Positions 7,940-18,198 of a stretch of 64,000 nucleotides of DNA are shown here, one piece after another. Numbering within the stretch: the stretch's first letter is position 1; each line of letters opens with the position of its first letter. The position numbers were made by a program, and so were the translations under genes. Origin of the DNA: Clostridiales bacterium. GTDB lineage: Bacteria; Bacillota; Clostridia; Lachnospirales; Lachnospiraceae. The stretch is taken from contig DUNO01000017.1 in the NCBI GenBank assembly GCA_012839295.1, positions 62,001 to 126,000 of the forward strand, given 5' to 3'. The notes under the pieces are model-generated. The model was not told the origin of the DNA, made no database searches, and saw nothing but the letters and a program-made list of their open reading frames with translations.

Positions 7940-10429
7940 CTATTCTATTCCTAATACTACCTCTTTTTTTGCGCATCCCTCTGCACTGATTGTTACACGG
8001 ATTTCTCCGGCTTCAAAGCCGGATCTGACTACCGCAAGAACATATCCGTCATATAGCTTCCAGGTATGGTTATCATAGGAATTCTCTGTTCCCGGATCGG
8101 CATTTCCCATCCCTTGCAGTGTTCCAGCGCCTTCTACGGTAACGCTCACCTCTCTGGCTTCCTGGAGATTGGGGGTTCCAGCCTCATCCTTCATGGAGAT
8201 CATGAGATAGGATAAATCAGCCCCATCTGCTTTCAGGACATTGCGGTCAACCTCTACACAGAGCTCGGTAGCTCCCCTTGCAGATTTCAAAACCGTCTTT
8301 TCCGCTTCCACTCCATTCCTATAATTTACCGCCTCTAATATGCCTGGTTCATATGTAGTCTCGAAGGAAGCATAGAAATCATGCTCCTCCCCTGCGCCTT
8401 TCCTGCCCAGTGAGACTCCATTTTTGTATAGCTCTACCTCCTCTGCATCGGAATAGACATTAACCACAGCACCCTTTCCTTCATACCCGTCCCAGGTCCA
8501 GCTTTCTAATTCATCCTTCCATGGCCAAGCACTCTGGTTTGGTTTTTCTCCGAAATGGTTCACCCGTTCCACCCCAATATATGGTTCCTTTCGAAGTCCA
8601 TAGACGATCTCCCTGTAATAGCTGATTGGGCGGCGGTTGCCGATAATATCGATATCACCCATGCCGGATAAGCTAATTGGCCAGTTCGTCATAAATCCCT
8701 GGCGGCCATCGTAATAAAAACAGCTGGAGCCGGCCTCGCCAAGATAATCGTATCCTGTCCAGGTCATATCCCCGATTACGTGTGAGTTGTTCTTTACAAT
8801 TCTCCAGAGACGGACCAGATCCGAGGGTAAGGTTTCCGTACCAAGGATCACACGGTGAGGGAACAATTCATGCTCCATCTCATGACGTGCAGTCAGGTAG
8901 TTATATCCGACCAGATCTGTAACGGATGCAAATTCATCCAACAGCCCTGTTACAATATGATTTGCCGCAAAGGCATCCGCCATCGGGCCTTTCATCAAAT
9001 CAGTACTGCCATTTGCCGCATCTACTCCGGCATCTGATTGGGGCGCCTGGGCCTGCATCTGCATCATCTGCTCCATGGTCATCCCTGTAATGTCGCTCAT
9101 AATTTCTCCCATATGTTCAATACAGGAGAGTAATCCATTGATGGCTACCGTTACATACCGGCTATCATCCAGGCTATGGAACTTTTCCGTGATCAGACGG
9201 TTTAACTGGGCACCCTTTGCTGAGGCTGCTTCCTGAATCTCATTACCGGACACATACATGATGACAGAGGGATGATTATAGTCCTTGGCAACCATCGCTT
9301 CTACATCCTCTTCCCAATAATCCGGGAATTTATTCGCATAGTCGTTATTATTTTTAGATCTGGTCCAAAAGTCCGCCAGCTCATCTAAGACTAACATGCC
9401 CTCCCTGTCACAAGCCCTAAGCATAGCTTCGCTCATAGGATGATGGGAGCTTCTCAAACAATTAAAGCCAGCTGCCTTTAGCTGCTGTACCCTTCTTTCC
9501 TCTGCCCTTTCCAGCGTTACGGCTCCAATCACACCGTTATCATGGTGGATACATGCTCCCCGGAGCTTTACCTCTTTTCCGTTTAGCCGGAACCCTTTCT
9601 TTGCGCTCAGTGCAATTTGCCGGATACCGAATTGCTCTATCGTTTCATCCAGGCATTCCTCATCCGTCATGACCCTTACAATACAGGTATAAAGGGAAGG
9701 TGCTTCACAGCTCCATAGCTCTGGATTTTCCACCTGGATTCTGGTACGGATATGCTCCTCGCCTTCGCCAAAGACAGTAACCGGGAGGGTTACATTTGCA
9801 ACCTCCTCTTCCCTTGAATTCTGTAGCATAATATGAACCCTTGTTTTTTTCTTTGAACGCTCCTGATTGGCCAGCTTCATGTATACTTCAACTGTTGCAA
9901 GATCATCATCTATCTCTTTAGTCCCTATACGGAGGCTGCCACTCTTAATATGGACCGGATTTGCCTCCAGCAAATATACATCCCGGTAAATGCCGCTGCC
10001 AGTGTACCACCGGCTGTTTTCCTCTGCTGAATTGTTTGCAATCACGGTTATGGTATTGCTTGCACCATAATTTAAGAAATCATCTGCGCAAATAAGGAAC
10101 CCCCGATAACCATTTGGGCAGCCTCCTGCATAATCTCCATTGATGTATACTCTTGCATTTTCATAAACGCCCTCGAATTCTATATGAATTGATTTTTTGC
10201 TCCATGCCTGGGGTGCTTCAAATACCTTCGTATAGGTATAGCATCCACCTGGATAAAACCCGGTTTGATGCTTGTTTTTTGTGCTCTCGGTCCGGGTCTC
10301 ATGTATCATCGCATCATGTGGAAGCGTTAACATTTCCACATCGGTCTGCATCCCCATCATAGCTGCCATCATCGGGTTATCGCCTGGTTTTGATACGGTC
10401 CAATCGCTGTTCCACTTTTTACTAATCAT
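7940..10429 (-). CDS. Glycoside hydrolase family 2 (beta-galactosidase-like), cytoplasmic
   Basis: The product is about 829 residues from the ATG at 10429, behind GGAGAGAG; an in-frame upstream start at 10459 lacks this signal. The layout is GH2: sugar-binding jelly roll (GGCYTYTKVFEAP, IHIEFEGVYENARVYING), immunoglobulin-like domain, TIM barrel starting LRGACIHHDNGVIG, then C-terminal beta domains. The acid/base Glu is E397 in SGNEIQ and the nucleophile is probably E532 in ILGTET. No signal peptide is seen, so it should act on imported oligosaccharides. It is the last gene of the sulfatase/rhamnosidase run. Exact specificity (beta-galactoside, beta-glucuronide or other) cannot be read from sequence. 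Confidence 0.87.
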   Translation of the reverse strand: MISKKWNSDWTVSKPGDNPMMAAMMGMQTDVEMLTLPHDAMIHETRTESTKNKHQTGFYPGGCYTYTKVFEAPQAWSKKSIHIEFEGVYENARVYINGDYAGGCPNGYRGFLICADDFLNYGASNTITVIANNSAEENSRWYTGSGIYRDVYLLEANPVHIKSGSLRIGTKEIDDDLATVEVYMKLANQERSKKKTRVHIMLQNSREEEVANVTLPVTVFGEGEEHIRTRIQVENPELWSCEAPSLYTCIVRVMTDEECLDETIEQFGIRQIALSAKKGFRLNGKEVKLRGACIHHDNGVIGAVTLERAEERRVQQLKAAGFNCLRSSHHPMSEAMLRACDREGMLVLDELADFWTRSKNNNDYANKFPDYWEEDVEAMVAKDYNHPSVIMYVSGNEIQEAASAKGAQLNRLITEKFHSLDDSRYVTVAINGLLSCIEHMGEIMSDITGMTMEQMMQMQAQAPQSDAGVDAANGSTDLMKGPMADAFAANHIVTGLLDEFASVTDLVGYNYLTARHEMEHELFPHRVILGTETLPSDLVRLWRIVKNNSHVIGDMTWTGYDYLGEAGSSCFYYDGRQGFMTNWPISLSGMGDIDIIGNRRPISYYREIVYGLRKEPYIGVERVNHFGEKPNQSAWPWKDELESWTWDGYEGKGAVVNVYSDAEEVELYKNGVSLGRKGAGEEHDFYASFETTYEPGILEAVNYRNGVEAEKTVLKSARGATELCVEVDRNVLKADGADLSYLMISMKDEAGTPNLQEAREVSVTVEGAGTLQGMGNADPGTENSYDNHTWKLYDGYVLAVVRSGFEAGEIRVTISAEGCAKKEVVLGIE

Positions 10430-10471
10430 TATCTCTCTCCTTCTTTTTACTGTTATCATGAAAATAAAATG

Positions 10472-12229
10472 CTAGAATGTACGGGAAGCCAGTATGGCAA
10501 AGTACTGGATCATCGGCCTGCTTTCTTCTGGTATCATCATTTCAATCACTTTAAACATGTGTGACGCGTTTATTTCATTTTCACTAGCAAGCTGTTTTAT
10601 GATACCATCAGCTGCTGACATTGCTTCCTTTGGTAAAAATCCCGCCATCGTGTGATATATGTTTGCTGCTCCTCTGTCCCAGGTTATATCAGACAGTGCT
10701 TCCGGAATCCTCTCCTTCTCCTCCCGCTCTCTTAACCGGCGGATATCATCCTCTGTCACCTTGCCTTCTGCCGGGAATCCATATCGCCCGTAACGCTCCG
10801 TTGGGCACTCATCCTGATGCATGATTTCAAGCATAGCATTAGCCATGATAGTTTCCTGTTTCAGGTTGTTCAGGTTATTCTCCTGCTTTGGATCCTCTGA
10901 TAACCGGAATAATTTCGTACCATAATTTGTATGGTCATTGCTTCCAAGCTGGGCTTTTTTGAGAATCTTCATCGTCCTGCATCCCTTTGTAAAGGAAAAA
11001 GGTTCCTGAAGGGATATATCCTGGAGTTCATTTACATTGAACCTGCTTACCATATGGGTCGGCATCAATGTATACTCATAGTATGGTTCATCGGCAATCG
11101 GCGCCTTCATATATACCCAGTCTCCGTCGGTAATATTACAGCTGTTTTCATGAAAACCAAACAAGGCATAGTCCCGAATTTTTTCATTCTTTTCAACCAC
11201 ATTGCGGAGTGTTTTTCCCTGCATATCCTTTGGTATTTCTAAATTGAAGAAATCCAAAAGGGTTGCCGGGATGTCGATTGTCTGTGTCAATTGGGACCGT
11301 CTCTCTCCACAGATCTTATTCCTTGGGTCATAGAGAAACATTGGCGTATGGCTGATCTCCTCATAGGTAGGCATAATCGATTTTGCCCACCAGCCGTGCT
11401 CTCCTAACAAAAATCCATGGTCCGTATTTACGATAAGCATGGTATCTTCCCAGAGATTGTACTGATCCATAAGATCCAGAACCTTGCCCAGGTAACGGTC
11501 GCACATGGTAATCAGTGCAGCATACTGGTTCCGCATATGGGCAACTGCATCCTCACCCTCTGTAACCACATAATAGGGCGGCCAGTCATGCAGCGGCCCC
11601 TCATATCCATCCGGAAACAGCTCCTGGTATTCCGGCTGTGTAAAAAATGGCTCATGGGGATCAAAGGTTTCTATCTGTAAGAACCAGTTATCCACATCAT
11701 GGAGCTTGTCAATAAACTCCAGCCCATCTGCAAAGGTAACTGCCTGTGGCATCTTCTCTTCACAATCCATATATTCACGGTTTGCCAGGTCATGGTAGTT
11801 TACCCGGCCAGGCATTTTATGTTCGTGGACGGCTTCCAGCAGCTCCTTATTATATTTCCACGTATCTCCCTCCTGGCCACGGCTAAAGGAATATGAATTA
11901 TAACGTGTATGGTAGGTAGCCCCACCATCCTGCCAATAATGATCGTGATCGGTGGTCAGGTGCGTATAGATACCATTATTTTTCAAAATTTCCGGCATCG
12001 AGTCGTCGAAAGGCTCAATAGGCCCCCAGCTGCGGTGTTCAAAATTGTATCTCCCTGTGTGTAATTCCCTGCGTGCAGGCATACAGGGAAGGCTTCCCAC
12101 ATAATTTCCGTCAAAAGTTACCGCATGCTCTGCTAACCGGCGAAAATTCGGAGTTTTTATCCAATCACAGCCGTAGGGTTCGAGCATCAGTCGGTTTAAA
12201 GAGTCATACATGACCATTATTGCTTTCAT
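10472..12229 (-). CDS. Sulfatase (formylglycine-dependent, CxPxR type)
   Basis: The 585-residue protein belongs to the alkaline-phosphatase-fold sulfatase family. The maturation motif is C49-M-P-A-R53 in SLPCMPARRELHTGR, where the cysteine becomes formylglycine. Metal-binding motifs include MYDS near the start and NTDHGF further on. It lacks a signal peptide and so would desulfate oligosaccharides inside the cell. It is one of three sulfatases in a row and 42 bases upstream of the GH2 gene. The anaerobic maturase (anSME) such a Cys-type enzyme needs is not in this window. Regiospecificity is unknown. Confidence 0.9.
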   Translation of the reverse strand: MKAIMVMYDSLNRLMLEPYGCDWIKTPNFRRLAEHAVTFDGNYVGSLPCMPARRELHTGRYNFEHRSWGPIEPFDDSMPEILKNNGIYTHLTTDHDHYWQDGGATYHTRYNSYSFSRGQEGDTWKYNKELLEAVHEHKMPGRVNYHDLANREYMDCEEKMPQAVTFADGLEFIDKLHDVDNWFLQIETFDPHEPFFTQPEYQELFPDGYEGPLHDWPPYYVVTEGEDAVAHMRNQYAALITMCDRYLGKVLDLMDQYNLWEDTMLIVNTDHGFLLGEHGWWAKSIMPTYEEISHTPMFLYDPRNKICGERRSQLTQTIDIPATLLDFFNLEIPKDMQGKTLRNVVEKNEKIRDYALFGFHENSCNITDGDWVYMKAPIADEPYYEYTLMPTHMVSRFNVNELQDISLQEPFSFTKGCRTMKILKKAQLGSNDHTNYGTKLFRLSEDPKQENNLNNLKQETIMANAMLEIMHQDECPTERYGRYGFPAEGKVTEDDIRRLREREEKERIPEALSDITWDRGAANIYHTMAGFLPKEAMSAADGIIKQLASENEINASHMFKVIEMMIPEESRPMIQYFAILASRTF

Positions 12230-12299
12230 TTTTCTTTTCCTCGCTTTCTTTACAAAGACAAGACTAACTGATCGTTCGTCTTATCCGCATCTTAATAAT

Positions 12300-13730
12300 T
12301 TAGCCAATATCCTCCCGGTCATACATCTTAATGATGTATGGATGGTTTTCATCATATTCCGTCAACGGCACAGGATTTTCTACCCTGCCAATTGGCCTGA
12401 CATTGTCCCCATAAAATCCTTTGGCCTGGTCTCCTAAATCCTGCCTGCATTCTGCCAGCATTTCTTGCATCCTCTCTACAATATCCGGATGGTCCTTCGA
12501 CACATCGTGCTCCTCTGCAACATCCTCTCTTAGATGATACAGCTCACACATGTCATCGAACTTTGTTTTAACTCCTTTTTCCATATGCTCCAGATCATAA
12601 TCATAGCCTGCAAATTCCCTCACCCGCAGCTTCCAGTCGCCCCACCTGACCCCATGTAAATCAAAGCCATAGTAATAATAAAAGGTATCCCTTGGGCTCT
12701 TGGCATTCTCATCAAATAAGAGGCTGCTAAAATCCATACCGTCTATTTTATTTTTGCTCTGATAATCGATTCCACACAATTTGGCAAAGGTAGGCAGAAA
12801 ATCAATTGAGGAAACAATATCCTTGCAGACACCCTTACGGATATGCCCCGGCCAATAGAACACGCAGGGTACACGCAAGCCGCCCTCCCAGGTGGTCAGC
12901 TTCGCACCCGAAAGGGGGGCATTGCTGCCTCCGTAGCGTGCATTACTTCCGTTATCCGATGTAAATATAACGATTGTATTGTCCGTAAGCCCTTGCTTCT
13001 CCAGCTCATGTAAAATACATTTGGTGGACCAGTCAATTTCTTCTACGCATGCCCCATAATCCCCATTCTGGGAGTTTTTCACAAATACCTCAGGCGCATA
13101 CAGCGGCAAATGGACATGCATATGTGCCATATACAGAAAAAATGGTCGGTCTTTGTTCTTACGGATGAATGAGGTCGCCCTTTCAACGTAGCGTTCCGTA
13201 AGGGAGCACTGATCGGGCTGCTCTTCAATAACCTCCGAATCCTCCATCAAAGGAAGCGGAACCTTTTTCCGGTGATGTGGTAAGTTAAATTTCTCATAAG
13301 GATCTTTTTGTACCCCTAAATCATTGCTGTATGGAAGACCATAGAATTCATCGAAGCCGTGGTCAAGCGGCAAAAATCCGGGCTGATCCCCACAATGCCA
13401 CTTTCCTATCAGCTTGGTACGATAGCCACCGCTTTTTAGGACATCTGCTATCGTGACCTCCGACTGGCTTAATCCCATCCCCTGTCCCGGGAAAAGTACG
13501 CCATTTCCTTCAAAGGTACCAAACCCGATCCGGGTCGGATAGCACCCGGTCATCATGGCACCTCTCGATGGCGTACATATTGGTGACGCCATATAAAAAT
13601 CCGTAAATAACAGCCCATTCTCCGCCATATGGTCGACGGCAGGTGTCCGGTTTAATTTTGAACCGTAGCACCCAATATCCCCATACCCTAAATCATCGCA
13701 GTTAATCAGAACAATGTTTGGTTTGCTCAT
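12300..13730 (-). CDS. Arylsulfatase-type sulfatase (formylglycine-dependent)
   Basis: The product is about 476 residues from the ATG at 13730, behind GGGAGG (a TTG two codons upstream is unlikely). It starts KPNIVLINCDDLGYGD, the typical metal-binding strand. The maturation site C-T-P-S-R lies in PICTPSRGAMMTG (Cys 52), and GKWHCG and FTSDNGS supply further active-site residues. This is the classical S1-type architecture, shorter and more canonical than the sulfatase downstream. No export signal is present. It shares orientation and close spacing (70 and 48 bases) with the flanking sulfatases, consistent with sequential removal of different sulfate esters. Confidence 0.92.
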   Translation of the reverse strand: MSKPNIVLINCDDLGYGDIGCYGSKLNRTPAVDHMAENGLLFTDFYMASPICTPSRGAMMTGCYPTRIGFGTFEGNGVLFPGQGMGLSQSEVTIADVLKSGGYRTKLIGKWHCGDQPGFLPLDHGFDEFYGLPYSNDLGVQKDPYEKFNLPHHRKKVPLPLMEDSEVIEEQPDQCSLTERYVERATSFIRKNKDRPFFLYMAHMHVHLPLYAPEVFVKNSQNGDYGACVEEIDWSTKCILHELEKQGLTDNTIVIFTSDNGSNARYGGSNAPLSGAKLTTWEGGLRVPCVFYWPGHIRKGVCKDIVSSIDFLPTFAKLCGIDYQSKNKIDGMDFSSLLFDENAKSPRDTFYYYYGFDLHGVRWGDWKLRVREFAGYDYDLEHMEKGVKTKFDDMCELYHLREDVAEEHDVSKDHPDIVERMQEMLAECRQDLGDQAKGFYGDNVRPIGRVENPVPLTEYDENHPYIIKMYDREDIG

Positions 13731-13778
13731 TTCCAACCTCCCTTTCCGCCGCTTCTTAATTATATTATCTTGGAGCCT

Positions 13779-15386
13779 CTATATTTCCTGCCAGAGCTTC
13801 ACACAATATGCCAACGCATCAGGCCATTCCACACCACCAGTCTTTAAATAATTCCGGACTTCCTCTTCCTTTCCTTTTGGGCAAAGGCCACGGATGAAGG
13901 TCCATGTCTGTTCCGGTGAGTTCCGTTCATCGAAATGCCTTGGCACAATATCACAGGTTCTCTGGTACCAGTTCAGCATCTCTGACTTCATCTCATACAG
14001 AAGCTCCTTATCTGCTGTACGGATGATATTATGGCGTTCTCCCGGATCCTTTTGCAGGTCATAAAGCTCATCCCTTCCAGAAGGGCGATGGACATATTTA
14101 AACCGTCCATCAAACATCATTGTTCCCTTCTCATGACAGTCGTCATCCTTTTGTGCGGTTACCTTCGGCCATATTTCCATGGAAGGGCTCGGCCCGTTTT
14201 CCCCCTTAGAATGCCACTCGTCACAATGGGTCTCCCCAGGATTCCTGCCGCCTTCACAGTATACATAATCCCTGTTTTTGGTACTGCGCTGTTCAATCAC
14301 AGGGCGAAGGGATCTGCCGAAATGAGTCTCAGAGGGCTCTATGCCTGCATAATCGAGTACTGTTGCATAGAAATCAATCAGTTCTGTTAAACTGTCCGAA
14401 ACACCGGAGTCTACCTTTTCTCCCTTCGGCGGTTTGATCAGTAATGGCACCCTGGTCAAGCAATGCTCAAAACTGTTCTGGGCTTTTTCAGTAAGATCAT
14501 AATCTCCTGCAAAATCCCCATGGTCTGACAAAATAAAGATAGCTGAATTGTCGTATTCTCCCGCCTCCTTCAAGGCATCGCAGACCATACCCACCATTTC
14601 ATCTACCATGGAACACTGGGCAAGATACACAGCCCGTAATTCATTCCATTCCTCTTCAGTTATCACTTCGTTGCCTGACAGTTCATGAATTTTCTGTACC
14701 ATCAGTGATTTGTCTGTACATTCATGAAAAGGGATTCTCTTTGCCAGCTTCTCATCGCGAATTAATTTTCTATACTTTTCTTCAACCCGGTATGTCGGAT
14801 GTGGATTCATCCAGCCCAAAAAAATACAATAAGGTTTATCAGGCTCCACCGGATGTTTGATCAGTTCAATAGCTCCCAATGTATGATCCAGATCCGGTCC
14901 TCCATTTTTACTTACTACACCTTCAAAGCAGGAATATGGATATTTTTTTTCATTTTTCTGTGGCATGTTCTGTGCCATGGTAAGAGGGTTTACCGGGGTA
15001 ATTTCTTTTTTCTTATCGTAAAAATATACCTCATCAGCATGTTTTTTTTCCAGACCCTCTATCTGCCCTGCATAAAGATCCCCCCTGCCATTCAGCCATA
15101 CATAATATCCCGCATCCTTCAGTTCAGAGAATAAGCTCTTCTCTTCTTCATGGAGTAAATAGCGCATGGTCCGGTGTCCTCTGGTATGGGGATACAGCCC
15201 TGTCAAAAATGAACAACGGCTTGGAACGCATACTGTATTTTGGCAAAAAGCATTGGAAAATGATACTCCCTCCTCCAAAGCTAATGTATCCAATCTTGGG
15301 GTATATGCAGCTTCATTTCCCAGATGTCCCATTGTATCAGCTCTCATTTCATCGGGATTAAGAATAATGATGTTAGGTTTCTTCAT
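13779..15386 (-). CDS. Sulfatase (formylglycine-dependent)
   Basis: The 535-residue protein starts KKPNIIILNPDEMRADTMG, a sulfatase metal-binding strand. The maturation motif is C53-V-P-S-R57 in TVCVPSRCSFLTG, and ILSDHGDFAGDY provides the second metal site. It lacks a signal peptide. Its ATG overlaps the stop of the upstream GH78 gene by four bases (ATGA), so translation of the two is coupled. That supports a shared pathway in which a rhamnoside and a sulfate ester of the same oligosaccharide are removed. It is unlike the other two sulfatases in sequence and probably differs in specificity. Confidence 0.92.
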   Translation of the reverse strand: MKKPNIIILNPDEMRADTMGHLGNEAAYTPRLDTLALEEGVSFSNAFCQNTVCVPSRCSFLTGLYPHTRGHRTMRYLLHEEEKSLFSELKDAGYYVWLNGRGDLYAGQIEGLEKKHADEVYFYDKKKEITPVNPLTMAQNMPQKNEKKYPYSCFEGVVSKNGGPDLDHTLGAIELIKHPVEPDKPYCIFLGWMNPHPTYRVEEKYRKLIRDEKLAKRIPFHECTDKSLMVQKIHELSGNEVITEEEWNELRAVYLAQCSMVDEMVGMVCDALKEAGEYDNSAIFILSDHGDFAGDYDLTEKAQNSFEHCLTRVPLLIKPPKGEKVDSGVSDSLTELIDFYATVLDYAGIEPSETHFGRSLRPVIEQRSTKNRDYVYCEGGRNPGETHCDEWHSKGENGPSPSMEIWPKVTAQKDDDCHEKGTMMFDGRFKYVHRPSGRDELYDLQKDPGERHNIIRTADKELLYEMKSEMLNWYQRTCDIVPRHFDERNSPEQTWTFIRGLCPKGKEEEVRNYLKTGGVEWPDALAYCVKLWQEI

Positions 15387-18178
15387 ATTTTTTCCACTCC
15401 TTCACTCTCATTCAGCTTTGCGAGTATCATTTCAAGCAATTGCGCAACCTGGGGAGGTAACACTGAGCTGATATCTAATATGGAACGTTCTTTCGCAAAC
15501 TGCATAAACATCGGGTTATCAAGCATTTCCGATGCATATTCCCGGAACATCTGTGAAGCAATGGGATTCTCCAAGAGCTTTCCCAGCTTCCAGTCCTTCG
15601 TATACACCTCCTTTTCAAAGGACAATTCTGTGGCATATTCATAATGATAGTCTCCGGAGCCCACCGTTATCTCTTCAGCTTTGTCTGGCAGACGCAGAAC
15701 GGCGCTGGTATTTACCGGAACACGGACATCAATAATAAATTTCTTATTTTTGCACTCCACGCTACAGGAAAGCTCACCATAAACTGTTTGTAGGGAGGCT
15801 TTCATTGAAGGAATCCCCTTAACCGGCTTGGGCGCAATCCTTGACTTTTTATAGCCGGGCTCCAATGCCTCAAGGCCGCATAGCTTTTTATGCATCCAGT
15901 CACCGATGGAGGCGAAGGCATATTGATTCAGGGAATTCATTTCATATTTATTAAAGCTTCCGTCAGGATTTACGCCGTCCCAAAGCTCCCAGATTGTTGT
16001 TGCTCCTAATTTGACACTATATAACCAGGACGGGCAATCCTCCTTTAAGAATACATTTCCGGCAGTTTCATGCGCCCCATTGTCTGATAGCACCTGGCAC
16101 AGGAATTGGGTACCGATAAAGCCGGTGGTCAGATGATTCTCATGCTTTAGCAGGTTGCTTAACAGGGTTTCAAAAACACGCTTTCGGTCCTTTTCCTCCA
16201 CAAGATTATAGTGTAACGCTAATGCACAGCCGGTTTGAGTTTCGCTGATCAGCCTTCCGGTGCTGGTAACGTATTCATGCCGAAAGCTTTCAAGGATATC
16301 CCGGTAATGCTTCTTATACTCCTTTGCATCCTCAGTATGCCCTAATACCTCAGCTGCTTCTGCAACAATATAAGTTGAATAAGCATAATATGCATTGGCT
16401 ATGTAATATACATCGGTTGACCCGGCTTTTTCTCCGGGGCTAAGATTCAGCATTTCATCAGTAGCAGGCTTCATCGGTCCCTTTTCCATGTCTAATGCAA
16501 CCCAATCCCCCAGCTGCTGCCCGGATTGTATCAGCCCATTGCCTCCTGCTCTGCTCCGTGAATAGTCCACACAGGCCTTCATGCTTTCGAACTGCTCCTC
16601 CAGGAAACGCTTATCTCCATAAGCCTTCCACATCGTCCATGGTACAATCGTTGCGGCATCATGCCAGATTGCAATGGCCGGTGTACTACCCAGTATATTT
16701 GGAACAGCCATCGGTACGCCATATTCTGCTGACTGTTCTGCCTTTAGGTCACGAAGCCATTTTGATATGCATAAGGCAACATTCTTGTTAAAAGCAGCTG
16801 TAGGGAGAAATATCTGTAAATCACCCGTATATCCTAACCTTTCATCTCTTTGGGGACAATCTGTAGGAATATCCAAAAAGTTACTGCGTAAGGTCCAGTT
16901 GATATTCTGCCAGAGCCGGTTGACATCCTCATTGGAGCATTCGAAGCTTCCGGTCTGCTCCAAATCGCTGTGCAAAGCACAGGCTGTAAAATTCTCTAAA
17001 TCAGGGTTATTCCCCAAGCCATCCACCTGTATATACCGAAAGCCATGGAAGGTAAATGCCGGCAGGAATACATCCTCGCCCCCACTGCAGATAAAAGTAT
17101 CCGTTGCCTTTGCGGTACGCAGGTTCGTAGTATAGAAGCATCCCTTCTCATCCAGGGCTTCCGCATGCTTGACCGTAACCTTCGTTCCCTGCGGGCACTT
17201 GAGGCGTGCTTCGATAATGCCGGTCATATTCTGTCCAAAATCAATAACCACCTCACCCTTCGGCGTAATAATAAGCTCCTTTGCCTTCAGGCGTTCCGTA
17301 ATTCTTACCGGCTCACTCTCCTGTCCGGTCAGGATATCCTTTGGATGCTCATATAGCACTGCACTCACAGGCTCCGGCGCTACAAAAGTATAGTCAATGA
17401 TTTCCCCGTGATATATTTCGCTGTAACGACGTGCACCGGTGGTACTTTTCCAGCTTGCATCCGTTAGAATGGTTTCTTTTGTTCCATCCTCATAAGCAAT
17501 CTCGATTTGTGCGATGGCAGCGGTTCGGTTGCCATAATGGCTGCCTTGATTATGAAATCCCAAAATGCCCTTATACCAGCCGTTGCCCACCGTCATCTCA
17601 ATGCTGTTTTTTTCATTTAATGATGACGTTATATCATAGGTCTGATATTGTAACCGCTTGTGATAAGTGGTCCAGCCGGGTGCAAAGAAGGTATCTCCAA
17701 CCTTTGTTCCGTTTAATGCAAGCTCATATACGCCTAGTGCACTGGCATAAATACGGGCCGACTTTACCTTCCCTGACAGGGTGAAATCCTTGCAAAAAAT
17801 AGCGCAGGGCTCCAAATCATCCTCGAAACCGTGGGTGATCCAGTCTGCCCTAAAGTTCTCCCAGCTCATAAGGCCCGTTTCAAACCAGCCCTCTGCTGCC
17901 GCTTCCTCCCCATGGTTATCTTTGACCGTGACTTTAACCTCGTACCGGGTGGCTGGTATGAAATCCTCTCCCTGATATTCCACATGTATGGATTGCTCAC
18001 TTTGCATTTCCCCGGTATCCCAGACCAGTTTGCCCTGGGAAGTAACTGCTATCTGGTAGCTTATCTGCATTGTGTCACGTTCAGAGGATTTCAGCTTCCA
18101 GGAAAATCTAGGTATCCTTGTATCGATTCCCAGTGGATTCACGCGATATTCCGTTTTTAAATCATATATTGTTAACAT
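15383..18178 (-). CDS. Alpha-L-rhamnosidase (GH78) with extra C-terminal helical domain
   Basis: This 931-residue protein has the GH78 layout: N-terminal beta domains (TWKLKSSERDT-like start, LNGTKVGDTFFAPGWTTYHKR), the bacterial rhamnosidase N domain, then an (alpha/alpha)6 barrel with the hallmark FLDIPTDCPQRDERLGYTGD and a C-terminal beta domain. Beyond the usual end, residues from about 859 form an added helical tail (KLGKLLENPIASQMFREYAS and onward) that resembles tails on other enzymes here. It releases terminal alpha-L-rhamnose. No signal peptide is present. The gene overlaps the downstream sulfatase and sits 20 bases from the upstream esterase, in one operon. Confidence 0.9.
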   Translation of the reverse strand: MLTIYDLKTEYRVNPLGIDTRIPRFSWKLKSSERDTMQISYQIAVTSQGKLVWDTGEMQSEQSIHVEYQGEDFIPATRYEVKVTVKDNHGEEAAAEGWFETGLMSWENFRADWITHGFEDDLEPCAIFCKDFTLSGKVKSARIYASALGVYELALNGTKVGDTFFAPGWTTYHKRLQYQTYDITSSLNEKNSIEMTVGNGWYKGILGFHNQGSHYGNRTAAIAQIEIAYEDGTKETILTDASWKSTTGARRYSEIYHGEIIDYTFVAPEPVSAVLYEHPKDILTGQESEPVRITERLKAKELIITPKGEVVIDFGQNMTGIIEARLKCPQGTKVTVKHAEALDEKGCFYTTNLRTAKATDTFICSGGEDVFLPAFTFHGFRYIQVDGLGNNPDLENFTACALHSDLEQTGSFECSNEDVNRLWQNINWTLRSNFLDIPTDCPQRDERLGYTGDLQIFLPTAAFNKNVALCISKWLRDLKAEQSAEYGVPMAVPNILGSTPAIAIWHDAATIVPWTMWKAYGDKRFLEEQFESMKACVDYSRSRAGGNGLIQSGQQLGDWVALDMEKGPMKPATDEMLNLSPGEKAGSTDVYYIANAYYAYSTYIVAEAAEVLGHTEDAKEYKKHYRDILESFRHEYVTSTGRLISETQTGCALALHYNLVEEKDRKRVFETLLSNLLKHENHLTTGFIGTQFLCQVLSDNGAHETAGNVFLKEDCPSWLYSVKLGATTIWELWDGVNPDGSFNKYEMNSLNQYAFASIGDWMHKKLCGLEALEPGYKKSRIAPKPVKGIPSMKASLQTVYGELSCSVECKNKKFIIDVRVPVNTSAVLRLPDKAEEITVGSGDYHYEYATELSFEKEVYTKDWKLGKLLENPIASQMFREYASEMLDNPMFMQFAKERSILDISSVLPPQVAQLLEMILAKLNESEGVEKI

Positions 18179-18198
18179 ATTATCATCCTTTCTTTGAT